Assembly (NCBI GenBank): GCA_032209605.1
Contig: JASFXZ010000002.1
Location: 57,104,431 to 57,168,430, forward strand
Length of the DNA stretch: 64,000 bases
Direction: 5' to 3'
Source of the DNA: Mactromeris polynyma
Taxonomy: Eukaryota; Mollusca; Bivalvia; Venerida; Mactridae
Positions 1 to 10,340 of the stretch are shown piece after piece; the first letter of the stretch is position 1; every line of letters starts with the position of its first letter. The translations under genes and the position numbers were made by a program. The notes beneath the pieces are model-generated. The model ran no database searches and was not told the DNA's origin. It saw only the letters and a program-made list of their open reading frames with translations.

Positions 1-647
1 TATACTAATCACAAGTGGTATGTTCTTGTTTCATTTAGGTTCGTATGTGCATGCTTTTGAGCAAAATTTATCAGGGGAAAAGTACCATTTGTGGTGACTT
101 ATGATTTTTCTCAACAAGCTTTGTAATACTACACTTAAAAACATAAAACATGCATCTAACCAAAGGATTGATGACAGCTGCAAATGTTGGGTTGAAATTC
201 ATACAAATTGTCTGTTCTCAGTACACAACTCGTGACAGGTCATTATAAGAAAGAGCAAGCATATTGTATCTATATTAGTATTGGTATGGATGGACTGGGT
301 GTGTGTTGTGTTTGTGCCATGTCCAAGGACATGCTGGATTCATTCAGTCTGAATTACTGGTACTAATTAGCCTCAACAACTAGATCACGACTTACCGACT
401 GCATTATTCATGTTATATCATACAGATTTACTGAGCAAAACTTCTCACACATCAAACAGTCAATTTCCATCAGTTATAATGCAAAATGTTCAAATATAAT
501 GCAACAAAAACAAAGGTTTATATGAAATGACGGTTGTACTTGTTACAACGTAACTAGGTAAAATCATTTATTTGCTTGGAGTTAGAGTAAAGTCTGCTAC
601 ATTCTGCGCACGCATTATTTTTTTAATCTCCGGTTCTATTTTTGGAA
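1..647. other. non-coding stretch, no gene seen
   Basis: AT-rich sequence with frequent stops in all frames. I see no coding signature, RNA gene or repeat that I recognise. Confidence 0.4.
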
Positions 648-858
648 CGGGAAAACCCGATGTACGTTAGCAACAGTCTTAAGAATTTGCTTAAGATGAA
701 CAATAAGGATAAGGAAATTTTAGTTAAAATTATTTTAAGTTGGATCTGTAAAAGTACTTAAGATTTTCTTGAACCTTATCCTTACCGAAGTACAAATATT
801 AAGATTTCTGTATTTCTTAAGGTATATCTTAAGAAGCTTCTGTAATACGGGCCCTGAA
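648..858. repeat. CTTAAG-rich imperfect inverted repeat (MITE-like)
   Basis: The palindromic hexamer CTTAAG recurs five times in about 160 bases. AATAAGGATAAGG on the left is mirrored by CCTTATCCTTACC on the right. The right end reads TAATACGGGCCC, like the GGGCCCGTATTA ends of small palindromic elements in marine invertebrates. Terminal repeats are imperfect and no target duplication was confirmed, so the type is uncertain. Confidence 0.4.
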
Positions 859-1547
859 GTGTACATAAATGTGATACCTGATATTTTATTTATGTTGTTT
901 TAATAGTAATTAGTACGCCTACAAAGGCAAATGTTTTAAACCATTCTATTTAAAGTGAACATTCTGTTAATGATTAAAAGTTTTTCACTTAGAACATTTT
1001 CACTTGTGATATAATTCTGTAATAAACAATATGAATATGATTTAATCAGATTGATGAATTTACCAAGTAAAAAGTTGTGTAAAACATAACTGATTTGAAA
1101 AAATAACTGCCTTATCATGATTAAAAAGTAAATGTAATAGTTATTCAATGGCAAAATTATAATAAATGTTTAAACAAACTTAACATAATAATACTAATTG
1201 TATCCATATATATCTGTGTACACTTCTTTTTATGCCTTTTAAACTTAATTTAAATAACTAAATATACTTTAGACATATTAGAAATGCATGCAAACTTATT
1301 TAATTATCATTATCTCTACTCATCCTTATAATTTGTTTAGTCTCAGTAGTAATATTTATGATGGGGTTGATACGTCTTCATTTGTAACAAATACTGAGAC
1401 TATTCACCCCCAAAATAAAACGTTTTGGGAGGAAATGACTTGGGGGTAAACGTCTGACAACACTAAATTTTACAGATCTTGTTATATTGGGCCGCTCTTT
1501 AAAATTTCACTTTGGCATTATGTGTAACAAATAATTTAGTATTGATA
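859..1547. other. non-coding stretch, no gene seen
   Basis: AT-rich. The only sizeable open stretch is a low-complexity minus-strand frame at 936-1154 rich in Tyr, Leu and Ile, with no recognisable domain and no splice context. Confidence 0.4.
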
Positions 1548-1612
1548 TGTAGTGGCTCAGTCGGTAGAGTGCCATACTAGTGTTTAGGGGGTCCTGGGTT
1601 TGCCCTACATCA
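1548..1612 (+). mobile_element. degenerate tRNA-like SINE head
   Basis: TGGCTCAGTCGG matches a Pol III A box (tRNA D-arm). About 35 bases on, GTCCTGGGTTTGCCC looks like a decayed B box/T arm. The anticodon arm does not fold cleanly, so this is not a working tRNA. It lies just upstream of another dispersed repeat. Confidence 0.45.
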
Positions 1613-1682
1613 AGCGGAATTTTCACCCTTGATTTACTACAAATACCCGGTATATATAAATAATATATATATCAATCATATG

Positions 1683-2105
1683 CAGTGACAGAGAAATGGT
1701 CTGGATAAAATCAAAAGTGTGACCATTGAGCTTCTGACACTGGTCTTGTGTGCTCATCATGTTGAACATTTATGTTAATTAAATTACAAATCCCCCAAGA
1801 AATGAGTGTGATATTCCGGGCCCATTTTTATGTTTGATCACTACTTGTGACCTTGACCTTTGAGCTATGGACATGTTTTTTGTGAACAATGCACCATTTC
1901 ATCATGGATAACATGTGTACCGATTGATTTGAAAATCCCCTCATAAATTACAGTGTAGTAATACTAGTATTCCGGACCCATTTTTGATGTTTGACCTCTA
2001 TTGGTGACCTTGTCCTTTGAGCTTCGGACACGGGTCTTGACAACATTCGTGCAAAATAATTTCAAATTCTTAAGTAATGGTCCGAACAAAACAAATACAG
2101 ACAGA
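1683..2105 (+). repeat. dispersed repeat with ~157-bp tandem units
   Basis: Two units are recognisable by CCGGGCCCATTTTTATGTTT at 1816 and CCGGACCCATTTTTGATGTTT-like sequence at 1972, each followed by GTGACCTTG.CCTTTGAGCT. A third, weaker unit precedes them (GTGACCATTGAGCTTCTGACA). Sequences of this type are common in bivalve genomes. No coding potential. Confidence 0.5.
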
Positions 2106-3483
2106 CTAACGCCAAACCCCTATTGTGGCGATTATATTGAGCTCAGCACATTGTCTTGATATCAAGTTTTGTGCCAGGTTGTTTCCAAATCCTTCAATAG
2201 GTTCAAGAAATATGGAGTAGACACGAAATTTAGTCATTTTTACATGTCTGACCATGACCCTCAATTGAGCCGGCAAATACATGAGTTCTGCACCTCGACA
2301 GACAGACGGACGGACAGTGACATGTGTTTTCAATGCAAAATATCCACTCAGAAAAAACAAAGACTTGTTCATCATTATACTGCTCCAAATTTCTTGTCCA
2401 TGTATGAACACTTTACTTGTTAGAGCGATATTGTGCATACATTATTCTGTTGCCTTCTTTTAAAGAAACATCAAGTTTGATTGATTTCATACTAACAGGA
2501 TAAAATACAGACACTAATAAGTAATACAGTGTCCTTTATATGTAAAATTATAATTATGGAAAAATGATAAATAACTTCAAATAGTGTGGTTTAAAGTTTA
2601 TTTCCATGCAGTTTGAGATGTATGAACAAACACATGAAATACGAATGCAGGTAATACTATCATGTTACAGTCTGACAATGACATATCATTACTAAAAATA
2701 TAAGGATTAACCATTATAAAAGAGTCAATGTCATACAATATCTCATTGATAACAAGCTCTATTACAGTGATAATTGTCATAGTATTGTTGTTTCCAAAAT
2801 TTACAAACAATTGTTGAAATCTTATCCGACATATTTATTACTAATCATTAAAATATTTTCTGACAATATTGTGATCAGAGTTTTACAAGAAAAAATCAAT
2901 GAACAATGTTTAAATATGGAAGATCTTAAAGTGATATATTTTCATTCCAGTAACTTTTTCTTAAATCATACGAGAATGTCTCCGATATATTTGCGACAAG
3001 TAGACATGTGACTAGACAAAATAAATGGTAATAATAATTTAAATGAAAACCGTCCAAGTATTGTTTAAATAACACTTGGAGTCATAGTCATATTTTCAAT
3101 ACGACGAAATCAACGAATTTTACAAATATACAAAATATTCAATTCAACCTGTGATTTCATTTCATGCTCTTTGGTTCTTTTCATGAAATACATCATTTCA
3201 TACGTTTTGAACAGCGTATGTTTTAAAAAGTGAGAATGACAGCAAACAACTAGTTCAGTATGGTTAAAGAATTAGATTGCAACAGTTATTGAGACGCTAA
3301 ATATAATGAGCATTACATCTAGTACTTCAGTACTCTTATACTACCATACACCACCTATGATTGCAGTACACCAGCATTGGATTACCTATTTGATGGTTGA
3401 ATTTAAGTTGCACACCAATTTCTACCTCAGGGTTTGTGCTAGAGTGTACTAATTTAGAAATTGATTAATTATGTGAGTGTAAC
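2106..3483. other. non-coding stretch, no gene recognised
   Basis: Short open stretches at 2106-2463, 2598-2810 and 2811-3011 have no recognisable domain and biased low-complexity composition. GACAGACAGACGGACGG near 2299 resembles the primer-like GACRGACGGAC tract seen in other bivalve repeats. Confidence 0.4.
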
Positions 3484-3789
3484 TTGCTCATTAGTGATGA
3501 CTTTCTTGCACTGAAAGAGTGTACAAAGCTAGAACAACTCTATCTTTCATTCAATAACATTTCAAAGAGTCATCTAAAACCTATTACATGCAAGAAACCT
3601 TTGACTGTTTTGGATGTTAGTGGAATATTCCTTGATATTAATGACTGCAAGGAAATACTTAATAACACTGACAGTACACTCATATATTTTCAGTTTACAT
3701 TGGAAGCCTCTGTAAGTTATGAACAATTTAAGGTAGAAGTTTTAGATTTGTTCAGCGATACATCAATACGAGTTCATCACAATGAATGA
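3484..3789 (+). pseudogene. LRR-like coding fragment
   Basis: An open frame of 101 codons. Residues about 10-60 fit leucine-rich repeats: LEQLYLSFNNIS is an LxxLxLSxNxI-type unit, and LTVLDVSG starts a second one. It could be an internal or terminal exon of an LRR protein such as an F-box/LRR, Zer-1-like or NLR-like protein, but two partial repeats cannot decide. Its TGA stop overlaps the ATG of the next frame, which lies in another reading frame. It may be the 5' part of the following gene after a frame break, or an unrelated exon abutting a transposon. No promoter or clear acceptor is visible. Confidence 0.4.
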
Positions 3790-6035
3790 AGGTGGACTGG
3801 AAAACAGAGACTATTTATTAAGCCAGGCTCAAAGTGAATTTGTCAGCAATGAACTTTCATACGAAACGTTGAATAGACCATTGAATGATTCGGATGAATT
3901 AATTGAACTTATAGTTCATGTTGTTAATGATGTTACCCAGTTTAATTCATATCTTGGAAATAATGATCAACAAAATTCATGTCTAAATGATGATAGCCAG
4001 TGGAGTTCATATATGTCACACCTTAAAAATAACAGAACACCATTAGGTCAAAACCTATTGCTTGGGGATGTGTCTAATCATGAAAACAATTCTGACCAAA
4101 ACAACAACTGTATTATGAAAACTATTGTTGATATTGATTTAACTAATCAAAATTCTTCTCAAAATGACCGCGATGACTTAGTTGTGGCTCGATTCCCGGT
4201 AGCGCCAGTGACTGATTGCTCGTGTTTCTCAAACATGACTTTATTTAACATGCAAACAGAAATTATGGAAAATAGTTTTGAACCAGGTGATAATAGTACA
4301 CAGGACGAAACTCAAAATATCCAGAAACGTGGACGAAAACGAAATAGAGAGCCATCAGCATGGAGAACAGCAGTCCGAAAACGTAGGAGACAAGCTGGTG
4401 AAGAATTTATTAACTCAAAGGAAAAGTTAGTACATAAGAAAGAAGTTAAGTTTACGAAAGATTGCAACGGTAATTGTCGGTACAAGTGTGCAATGTATTT
4501 AGCAATATTGAAATTGAAAAGATACATAAGAAATTCTGGTCTATGTCAGACGATGAGAAAAATACATTTCCGGCAGGAACGACAAAGAAATGTTTGAAAC
4601 GTCAAAGTAAAGTTAAAGGTGAATTCGAAACTTCAAGAAGGAAGTATACTTACTCATATTTCTTAGGTAGAAAAGATGACAACACTATGTCTTCTGAGAT
4701 GATCAGGGTTTGCAAAGAATTTTATTTGTCAGTTTTGCAGATAAGCCATAGGAGAATTGAGTATTTCTATCAAAAACTTGAGAAACATGACGGAACGTGT
4801 TATGGCGATATGAGAGGTAAACACACAAAGCCTAGAATACCACAAGAAAATATTGACTATATCAAAGTTCGTATCAATTCTTTTCCGAAGGTACCATCAC
4901 ATTATTGTCGGTCAAGTTCAAGTAAACAGTATTTGGAAAGTGGACTTTCAATAAGAAAGATGTACGAAATGTACAAAGAGAATTGTGTAACAATGAATAT
5001 TCAACCGTTAAAGTTAAGTATGTATCGTAAAATATTTAGGACAGAATTCAATTTATCATTCCATGTTCCTAAAAAAGACCGTTGCGACACATGCGAGGAG
5101 GAATCGAGAATGTCTGAAAAACAACACCTTGACAGACGATCTACGGTTAAAATTCTCTAATCATAAGGCCGACAAAACTGGAACCAAATCTGAAAGAGAT
5201 AATGATCGAGCAAATAATGAAAAAGCAGTTATTTGTTTTGACTTAGAAATGTTATCTCTTTGCCAAGAGCAAACGTGTCAAATTTCTTTTACAAAAGAAA
5301 ACTTAACGTTTACAATCTTACTGTGCATTGCTCTTTAGACAAAAGCACTTACAATACAATGTGGACGGAAGCATTAGCAAGCAGGGGTGCTAATGAAATT
5401 GCGAGCGCCCTTACTACAGCACTTCATACTATTTCGCAGAAATATCCTAACATTGACTCATATGTGTTATGGTCAGACTCTTGCATTCCACAAAATAAAA
5501 ACTCGATAATGTGCTTTGCTTTAAAGAGATTTCTTATCGAACATCCAAACATTAAAACCATTGTTCAGAAATTTGGCTGTCCTGGACATTCAGCTATTCA
5601 GGAAGTTGACAATGTCCATAGTCACATCGAAAAGGTTTTGAAAATGACTGAGGTGTATAGTCCTGTAACTTTAGTTCGAATATTGAAAATTGTGCCCAAG
5701 AGGTTTTTCTATGTTATCCAAATGCATAAGCACAATATTTTCGATTTTCAGAAGGCCATTCTACTAAAGTGAAAACCTTAAGGTACAGTTCTGCTTCGTC
5801 ATATGGTGTTGAGTTTAAGCTGTCTTTTTCTCAGCCTGAATATACATTCACTTCAATTTCGAAACGCATGCCACGCATTGGAGCATGTCTAACATTAGTG
5901 CGGCCCACAATTCTTAGCAAAGTTCCTTTTATTTCAGCTGAGAAGAAAAAGGATTTGACAAGTATGTTAAAATATATGTCTGAATTGGACAGACAATATT
6001 ATCATGCCATGAAATTAGTAGTTTCCAAAACATGA
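3782..6035 (+). pseudogene. DUF7869-like DDE-type transposase-related gene, frame-broken
   Basis: Five consecutive plus-strand frames form one protein: 3782-4490, about 4480-5115, about 5110-5255, 5260-5762 and 5750-6035. In order it has an acidic/Asn-rich N-terminus, a basic cluster (KRGRKRNREPSAWR), a Cys pair (CNGNCRYKC), a central region with RSSSSKQYLESGLSIRKMY and VPKKDRCDTCEE, then an RNase H-like core with three acidic positions: CFDLEM, LWSDSC and QEVDNVHSHIE. This matches my memory of DUF7869 proteins, which are widespread in invertebrates and presumably transposase-derived. Four frame changes interrupt it, each next to a short homopolymer. A SINE tail lies inside the first frame. 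No terminal inverted repeats were found around it, so I cannot say whether it is a dead transposon, a domesticated gene or an intact gene with sequencing indels. Confidence 0.6.
4189..4246 (+). mobile_element. SINE 3' tail embedded in the DDE-gene reading frame
   Basis: From CGATTCCCGGTAGCGCCA through TCGTGTTTCTCAAACATGACTTTATTT the sequence is nearly the same as the 3' part of the SINEs at 7369-7425 and 21555-21600. It is read through without a stop, contributing about 20 residues (ARFPVAPVTDCSCFSNMTLF). The tRNA-like head is missing. Confidence 0.8.
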
Positions 6036-6386
6036 AATGTCCCACTGATGTTTGACAGCTGTACCACAAAATGCGTTTCAGACTGTCATTCGATATGTAT
6101 ACATACCTGAATTGAGTATTTTACCTTTCTGCAGGGTTGTGATTTTTCCTTCTGTCAGATGATTTCTTCGTTTTTACTTCAAATCAAAGTTTTGCAGATT
6201 GAGTATGACCTGCTTAACATGATGTTATTTTTGGAAAGGGGGTATACTTTTTCCTTTTTAGTAAGTGTTGGTGATACGACACCCTGTTATCAGGTTACTT
6301 GTATGCTACATAGACCATAATTGTGATGAAACAAGTTTAGCGCGATTTAAGTTCATGAAAGTACATGTTTATCTCTATTTTAGTTA
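6036..6386. other. non-coding stretch downstream of the DDE gene
   Basis: Probable 3' flank or UTR of the upstream gene. No motif or repeat recognised. Confidence 0.35.
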
Positions 6387-6456
6387 TTGTGTGTTGGTGT
6401 GGGTGCGTGCATGTGTGCGTGTGTGTGTTTGTGTGTGGTGTGCGTGTGAGTGTGTT
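6387..6456 (+). repeat. (GT)n-rich microsatellite
   Basis: About 70 bases of alternating G/T with scattered C and A (GTGTGTGTTTGTGTGTGGTG and similar). Open frames through it are low-complexity artefacts. Confidence 0.85.
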
Positions 6457-6639
6457 TAATATGAAGTTTGTCAATTTGCTGTTGTTTATATTGTTTGAAC
6501 GATTAAAAGTTACCTTAAGTTTTATCAGTTTTTATTGTTGTTTAGCCCCGTACATAAAGGGTTCAAATGTACAAATTACATTAAAATGTTGTTTAACACA
6601 AAAAGACTTCTGTTTTGTAAAAATTGCCATACCTTAATT

Positions 6640-6735
6640 ACACCCATCCAGCATTTTAGCCAACTTTTGCACGGACGTTTGATGTATGGGCTGGTGGCCA
6701 GAATAATCATAATAGAGCATTGAATTGAATATGCA
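6640..6735 (+). mobile_element. LINE 3'-end fragment
   Basis: TATGGGCTGGTGGCC at 6685-6699, followed by an AT-rich tail, is the same terminal motif that follows the LINE coding region at 43469-43483 and appears reversed at 32066-32080. Only the 3' UTR of the element remains here. Confidence 0.6.
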
Positions 6736-6865
6736 AGCACACAGGCACGGACGCTTGGACGGATAGTGGACACACTGGAAGTCTCCATGCTCATTCACCA
6801 TTCTTCGACATTTCCATTGAGGAGTCAGTGCATAAACACATAAGAGTTAAACATTTCTTGATATT

Positions 6866-6901
6866 GAGTATTCCACAAAATAAAAACTCGATAATGTGCT
6901 A
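6866..6901 (+). repeat. short copy of a piece of the DDE gene
   Basis: ATTCCACAAAATAAAAACTCGATAATGTGCT is present here and at 5487-5517, where it encodes IPQNKNSIMC in the DDE-like core. The flanks do not match. This is a partial local duplication about 1.4 kb downstream. (Motif spans 6869-6899; key part ATTCCACAAAATAAAAACTC.). Confidence 0.7.
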
Positions 6902-7133
6902 TGGTTCTCATATTTGGTGCAACATTTGTGATTTTCGAGACATTTTCATACATGTTATTGATCATTTGTGGAATATATATCCATGGCAACAGCAAATCAT
7001 TTTAAACACTAAAAGATGAAATAAATACGCATTTGCAGGTGTATGTTATTTTAGAATCGGGTGAGGGAGTAAAAAGTTATTGACTTCCAAATCTTTAAAG
7101 TCGATTTTCTCGAAATAAAGAAAATGTAACTTA

Positions 7134-7425
7134 CCGGTAGCGCCATTGACCGACTTTTTGTGTTTCTCAAACTTGACTTTATTTCACTATTTACTACAGC
7201 TGGTGTTAAGTGCTGTGTGGCAGATGTAAAAATTCGAACCGTACTTCGTCCAAAGTGTAGTTTACCTTAATCATAAATTTATATATGATAAATTTACACG
7301 AAATGACGTCAGGTCGCTGTGGTGTAGAGGTTATCATAACGGACCGGCAATCCGTAGACCTGGGTTCGATTCCCGGTAGCGCCATTGACCGACTTTTCGT
7401 GTTTCTCAAACTTGACTTTATTTTA
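7134..7425 (+). mobile_element. bipartite tRNA-derived SINE unit
   Basis: Three parts: a tail segment (CCGGTAGCGCCATTGACCGA, then TTTGTGTTTCTC and GACTTTATTT), a linker of about 120 bp (GCTGGTGTTAAGTGCTGTG, then GTACTTCGTCC), and a 73-nt tRNA-like head at 7312-7384 followed by the same tail again. The head has a perfect anticodon stem ACGGA/TCCGT, a 7-nt loop CCGGCAA (GGC at the anticodon position, without the usual U33) and a strong B box GGTTCGATTCC. The acceptor stem is imperfect, so it is a SINE promoter rather than a tRNA gene. The same arrangement occurs at 21546-21832. Confidence 0.75.
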
Positions 7426-8552
7426 CAACATTATGCAATTAAGGCGACGATTTATATGTTCTTTTTCAAAACCAGAATATGCGCCTGTATGGTCATGATC
7501 ATTTAAGTAACCTGCATTTTGATATGGACTGATCCAACCAATGACGTTTTGTCAATGTTATTGTACCTTCCGATCTTGGTCGCACTATATGGTCATGGAC
7601 CTGAAGGGAAGTTAGAATTTCAAGTGAAGATTATGTCAATAAATTACGTTGTAACCCCAGACAATGTCATGCACGACTGTGTCAAAGCAGTAGGAACACG
7701 GGTAGGATACCATTTGTGTACAAATGACCTTGTATGGGCGATTGTTTTTTCAGGAACTAATGGACATTTTAAAATGAGTATTAGATGGGAAGATAAGAAC
7801 AAAAATGTACTCGCTTTTTTAAATTCCATCCTTCAATTGACTTTTGGAAGGTGACTCATTTCGATAAGCTACCAGGCCTTTATCAAACATAACCTTTAGC
7901 TGTTCAATGCATTCTTGGTAGGTCAGTTTAACCTAATGTGGTGATTTTAAGCATTCTTTAAAGCTAGACAGCGGATGTAAGCCTGTATGCTTTTGAGTGT
8001 ACGTGTGACCCCTAGAGATTGCACACAATTCTTTGTTTGTATTGAATGCATTTAACACCTGCTGCTTCCGTGTAATTTAGGTTAGGATGAGGCATGCCAT
8101 TTAGTCATACCCACACGTGATGTCTCGTTCAAAAGACCGATGACTTTGGCCAGACAGAAATTTATAAATTGTTCTGACGTAGATACTTCAAGAATGGTGC
8201 AGACACAATCGGTAAGATAAATTTGTCTTATTTAGAATTAATGTTATAAAATATAATGTAAAGCAGAAGAACATCGGATTTTTATGGTTGTATGAACTGC
8301 GTTATCACCTGCCAGGATAGTGATACACCAAAATAAAAATTATCATTTATTTGTACTGAATATAGGTATTCAGTTTGTATTACATACGCATTGTTGTTGT
8401 ACAGGTTCAATGGAAATATTTTGTTAGACGCTGCTGTTTTTGTTTTATACGATTTATATATATATATATATACAAGTGTACTACTTTTTTTTAAACACTA
8501 TTTAGATCAAATCCTTCTTAGACCAATGAACATTTGCTTGTGTACTGGTATT
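7426..8552. other. no recognised gene; one unidentified open frame
   Basis: A plus-strand frame at 7519-7854 (111 codons, mixed composition, includes GTRVGYHLCTNDLVWAIVFS) is not recognised and has no clear splice sites. A (TA)n run lies at 8456-8472. The rest is AT-rich and featureless to me. Confidence 0.35.
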
Positions 8553-9068
8553 ATTACTACTAAAATATATGATAAACGAGATGATTATGACTTTGAGATT
8601 ATAAATTTTCCATGGCTTATTAGTGATATACCGAGAAATACGACATACGGCGTATACCTATCTCAATTAATTAGATTTTTCCGGGCGAATACTTATCTAG
8701 AGGACTTTTATAAGCGAAACCTTCTACTGACAGGTAAACTGCTAAAGCAAGGCTATCGTTATCATAAATTATGTAAGACGTTTCGTAAGTTTTGCTATAA
8801 ATATACCGACATTAACTTAAAATATGGCACTAGTGTAAAATCTATGTTAGAGACAGGAATTACTAAACCTAAATTTTATGGGATTTATTATATAAAATTC
8901 GTAAAATTCATAACAGTTGTTACTTTGATCAGTTATTTGTGAAATTAATTAACAAGTTCAAAAGGAAGGGTTATAATCCTGACATAATGAGAACAACTGC
9001 AGATAAATTTTTAAGTAAATCAATACTTGATAGATTTGCACACCTATTTTTACTGCACGCCGGACACT
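8553..9068 (+). pseudogene. C-terminal RT fragment of a Penelope-type retroelement
   Basis: The frame from about 8553 to 8942 reads GIITTKIYDKRDDYDFEIIN, then IPRNTTYGVYLSQLIRFFRA and LLKQGYRYHKLCKTFRKF. This is the conserved end of a group of invertebrate reverse transcriptases (YDKRDDFxFxIVNFP, then YGVYISQLIRYxRxC, then LLxQGY). The SQLIR.xRxC segment sits where Penelope-like RTs have YSQxLRxxRICS. After 8942 the frame changes and continues as KLINKFKRKGYNPDIMRTTA to about 9068. Catalytic RT motifs upstream are absent, so this is a 5'-truncated dead copy. The Penelope assignment is inference from motif spacing. Confidence 0.55.
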
Positions 9069-9818
9069 AATGTTTTGAGACTAAATGAAGTTATATTTGT
9101 AAACCGTACTTGGTACGGCAGGATATTACTGATCACAATGTCTTAGGGGATTATGTTCGGGACTTTGTAGGTATTGACTTTTGCTCTGGAATTAACATGA
9201 AGTGTTCCATGCAGTATCTTAAAACTATTGACCAGCCCATTTGTGAATGTTTTGTGTCGTATTATACATATATTTTTTTGAATTTACGTTAGTGTTGTCC
9301 TTGTTTCTTGTTGTTTTGTGATGTTCTCTGTAACCACTTACTTAATTGTTTTTCTCTTGTATATTATCAGTTTATATGGCACTGTCTTGTATAAATAACG
9401 TCTCCTTACGCAGCGTATACTATATCTTTTATAACGTCATTAAAATTGTATGACGTCACCATACCAAGAAAACTTTTCTATCTACAATGCGATTTACATT
9501 TTATGACATCATTTGACAATACCAAGTAAACTTTTCTTAATATTCGTTGGGTGCAGTCGTGTTTTTGTGTTTTATTTTCTTATTAAACATATTTCTTTTA
9601 GTTATAAATTCCATTTCCCTATCAATAATATCTAAGAATTTTTATTAGTAAACACATTATCAAGTTGACTTTATTTTAAATTGCACTTTAATTTGACATT
9701 TTAAGGTTACTTCTATTCTGATGTTACTATTTTACAAGGTCAGTATAAGGCTGCTTGTTCCTCCGTGCTCGATTAGTTACTGTATGTCTGTTGATATATG
9801 TACGTGATGGTTGGTTTA
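9069..9818. other. non-coding stretch
   Basis: AT-rich, probably 3' flank of the RT fragment. No gene or RNA recognised. Confidence 0.35.
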
Positions 9819-10340
9819 TTTTAATGATTAGTTACTGCCTACTTAGTCAATTTATATGTTGGAAATCAATGACCATATAGCGATAAGGTGTGAGGTTAGC
9901 TAGCTGTTAAATCGATTTAAACCCCCAGTATTTTTTACTGACAGTTCCAAGGCTGTAATTCGCTATATGATTGTTGTTTCTGTTTGTGTTATGAATGTTT
10001 TATGTTTCCCTTTCCCCTATGCAATTCTGTCACTTTATACAGTGTTCAGAGTGTTTCCTGCCCAATTTTGGCCTATTGTGGCCAGTTGTCTTGAATTGTC
10101 CTGTGAGCTTTTCCATCCATTAATTCCCCCCTCCCCCTCCTTTTACTGTCCACTTTGATTCTCTTAATTATTCCTTATGGTCTGTTGGGCCGTTCCTTGT
10201 GCCTCTGTTCCTTAATATGTGTACAGTTTGACCTCCTTAGGTGCGTTATGTTTTGTGGATTGTTGTTTTTCCTGAGGTCTGCGTGGGGAGGTATTGTCTT
10301 GTATATGTGGCGTTCCCCGTAGTTACGTATTCTCTCTGTT
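9819..10340 (+). repeat. dispersed repeat A, copy 1
   Basis: Starts around TTTTAATGATTAGTTACTGC, contains TTTTACTGACAGTTCCAAGG, CAGTGTTCAG, TTTTCCATCCATTAATTCC, CACTTTGATTCTC and GGTCTGCGTGGGGAGG, and ends at GTTACGTATTCTCTCTGTT. Clearly related copies lie at 42388-42693, 47133-47549 and 58089-58560, with a worn one near 55490. Pyrimidine-rich, non-coding and without terminal inverted repeats. Class unknown. Confidence 0.75.

Noticed and set aside
5690..5765. intron ending at TTTTCAG before the last DDE-gene segment
   Set aside because: The frame before it continues to look coding right up to the site, and a one-base change in the following G run explains the phase shift more simply.
7312..7384. 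functional tRNA gene with GGC at the anticodon position
   Set aside because: The acceptor stem is imperfect, U33 is missing and the same sequence recurs with a fixed tail, so it is a SINE head.
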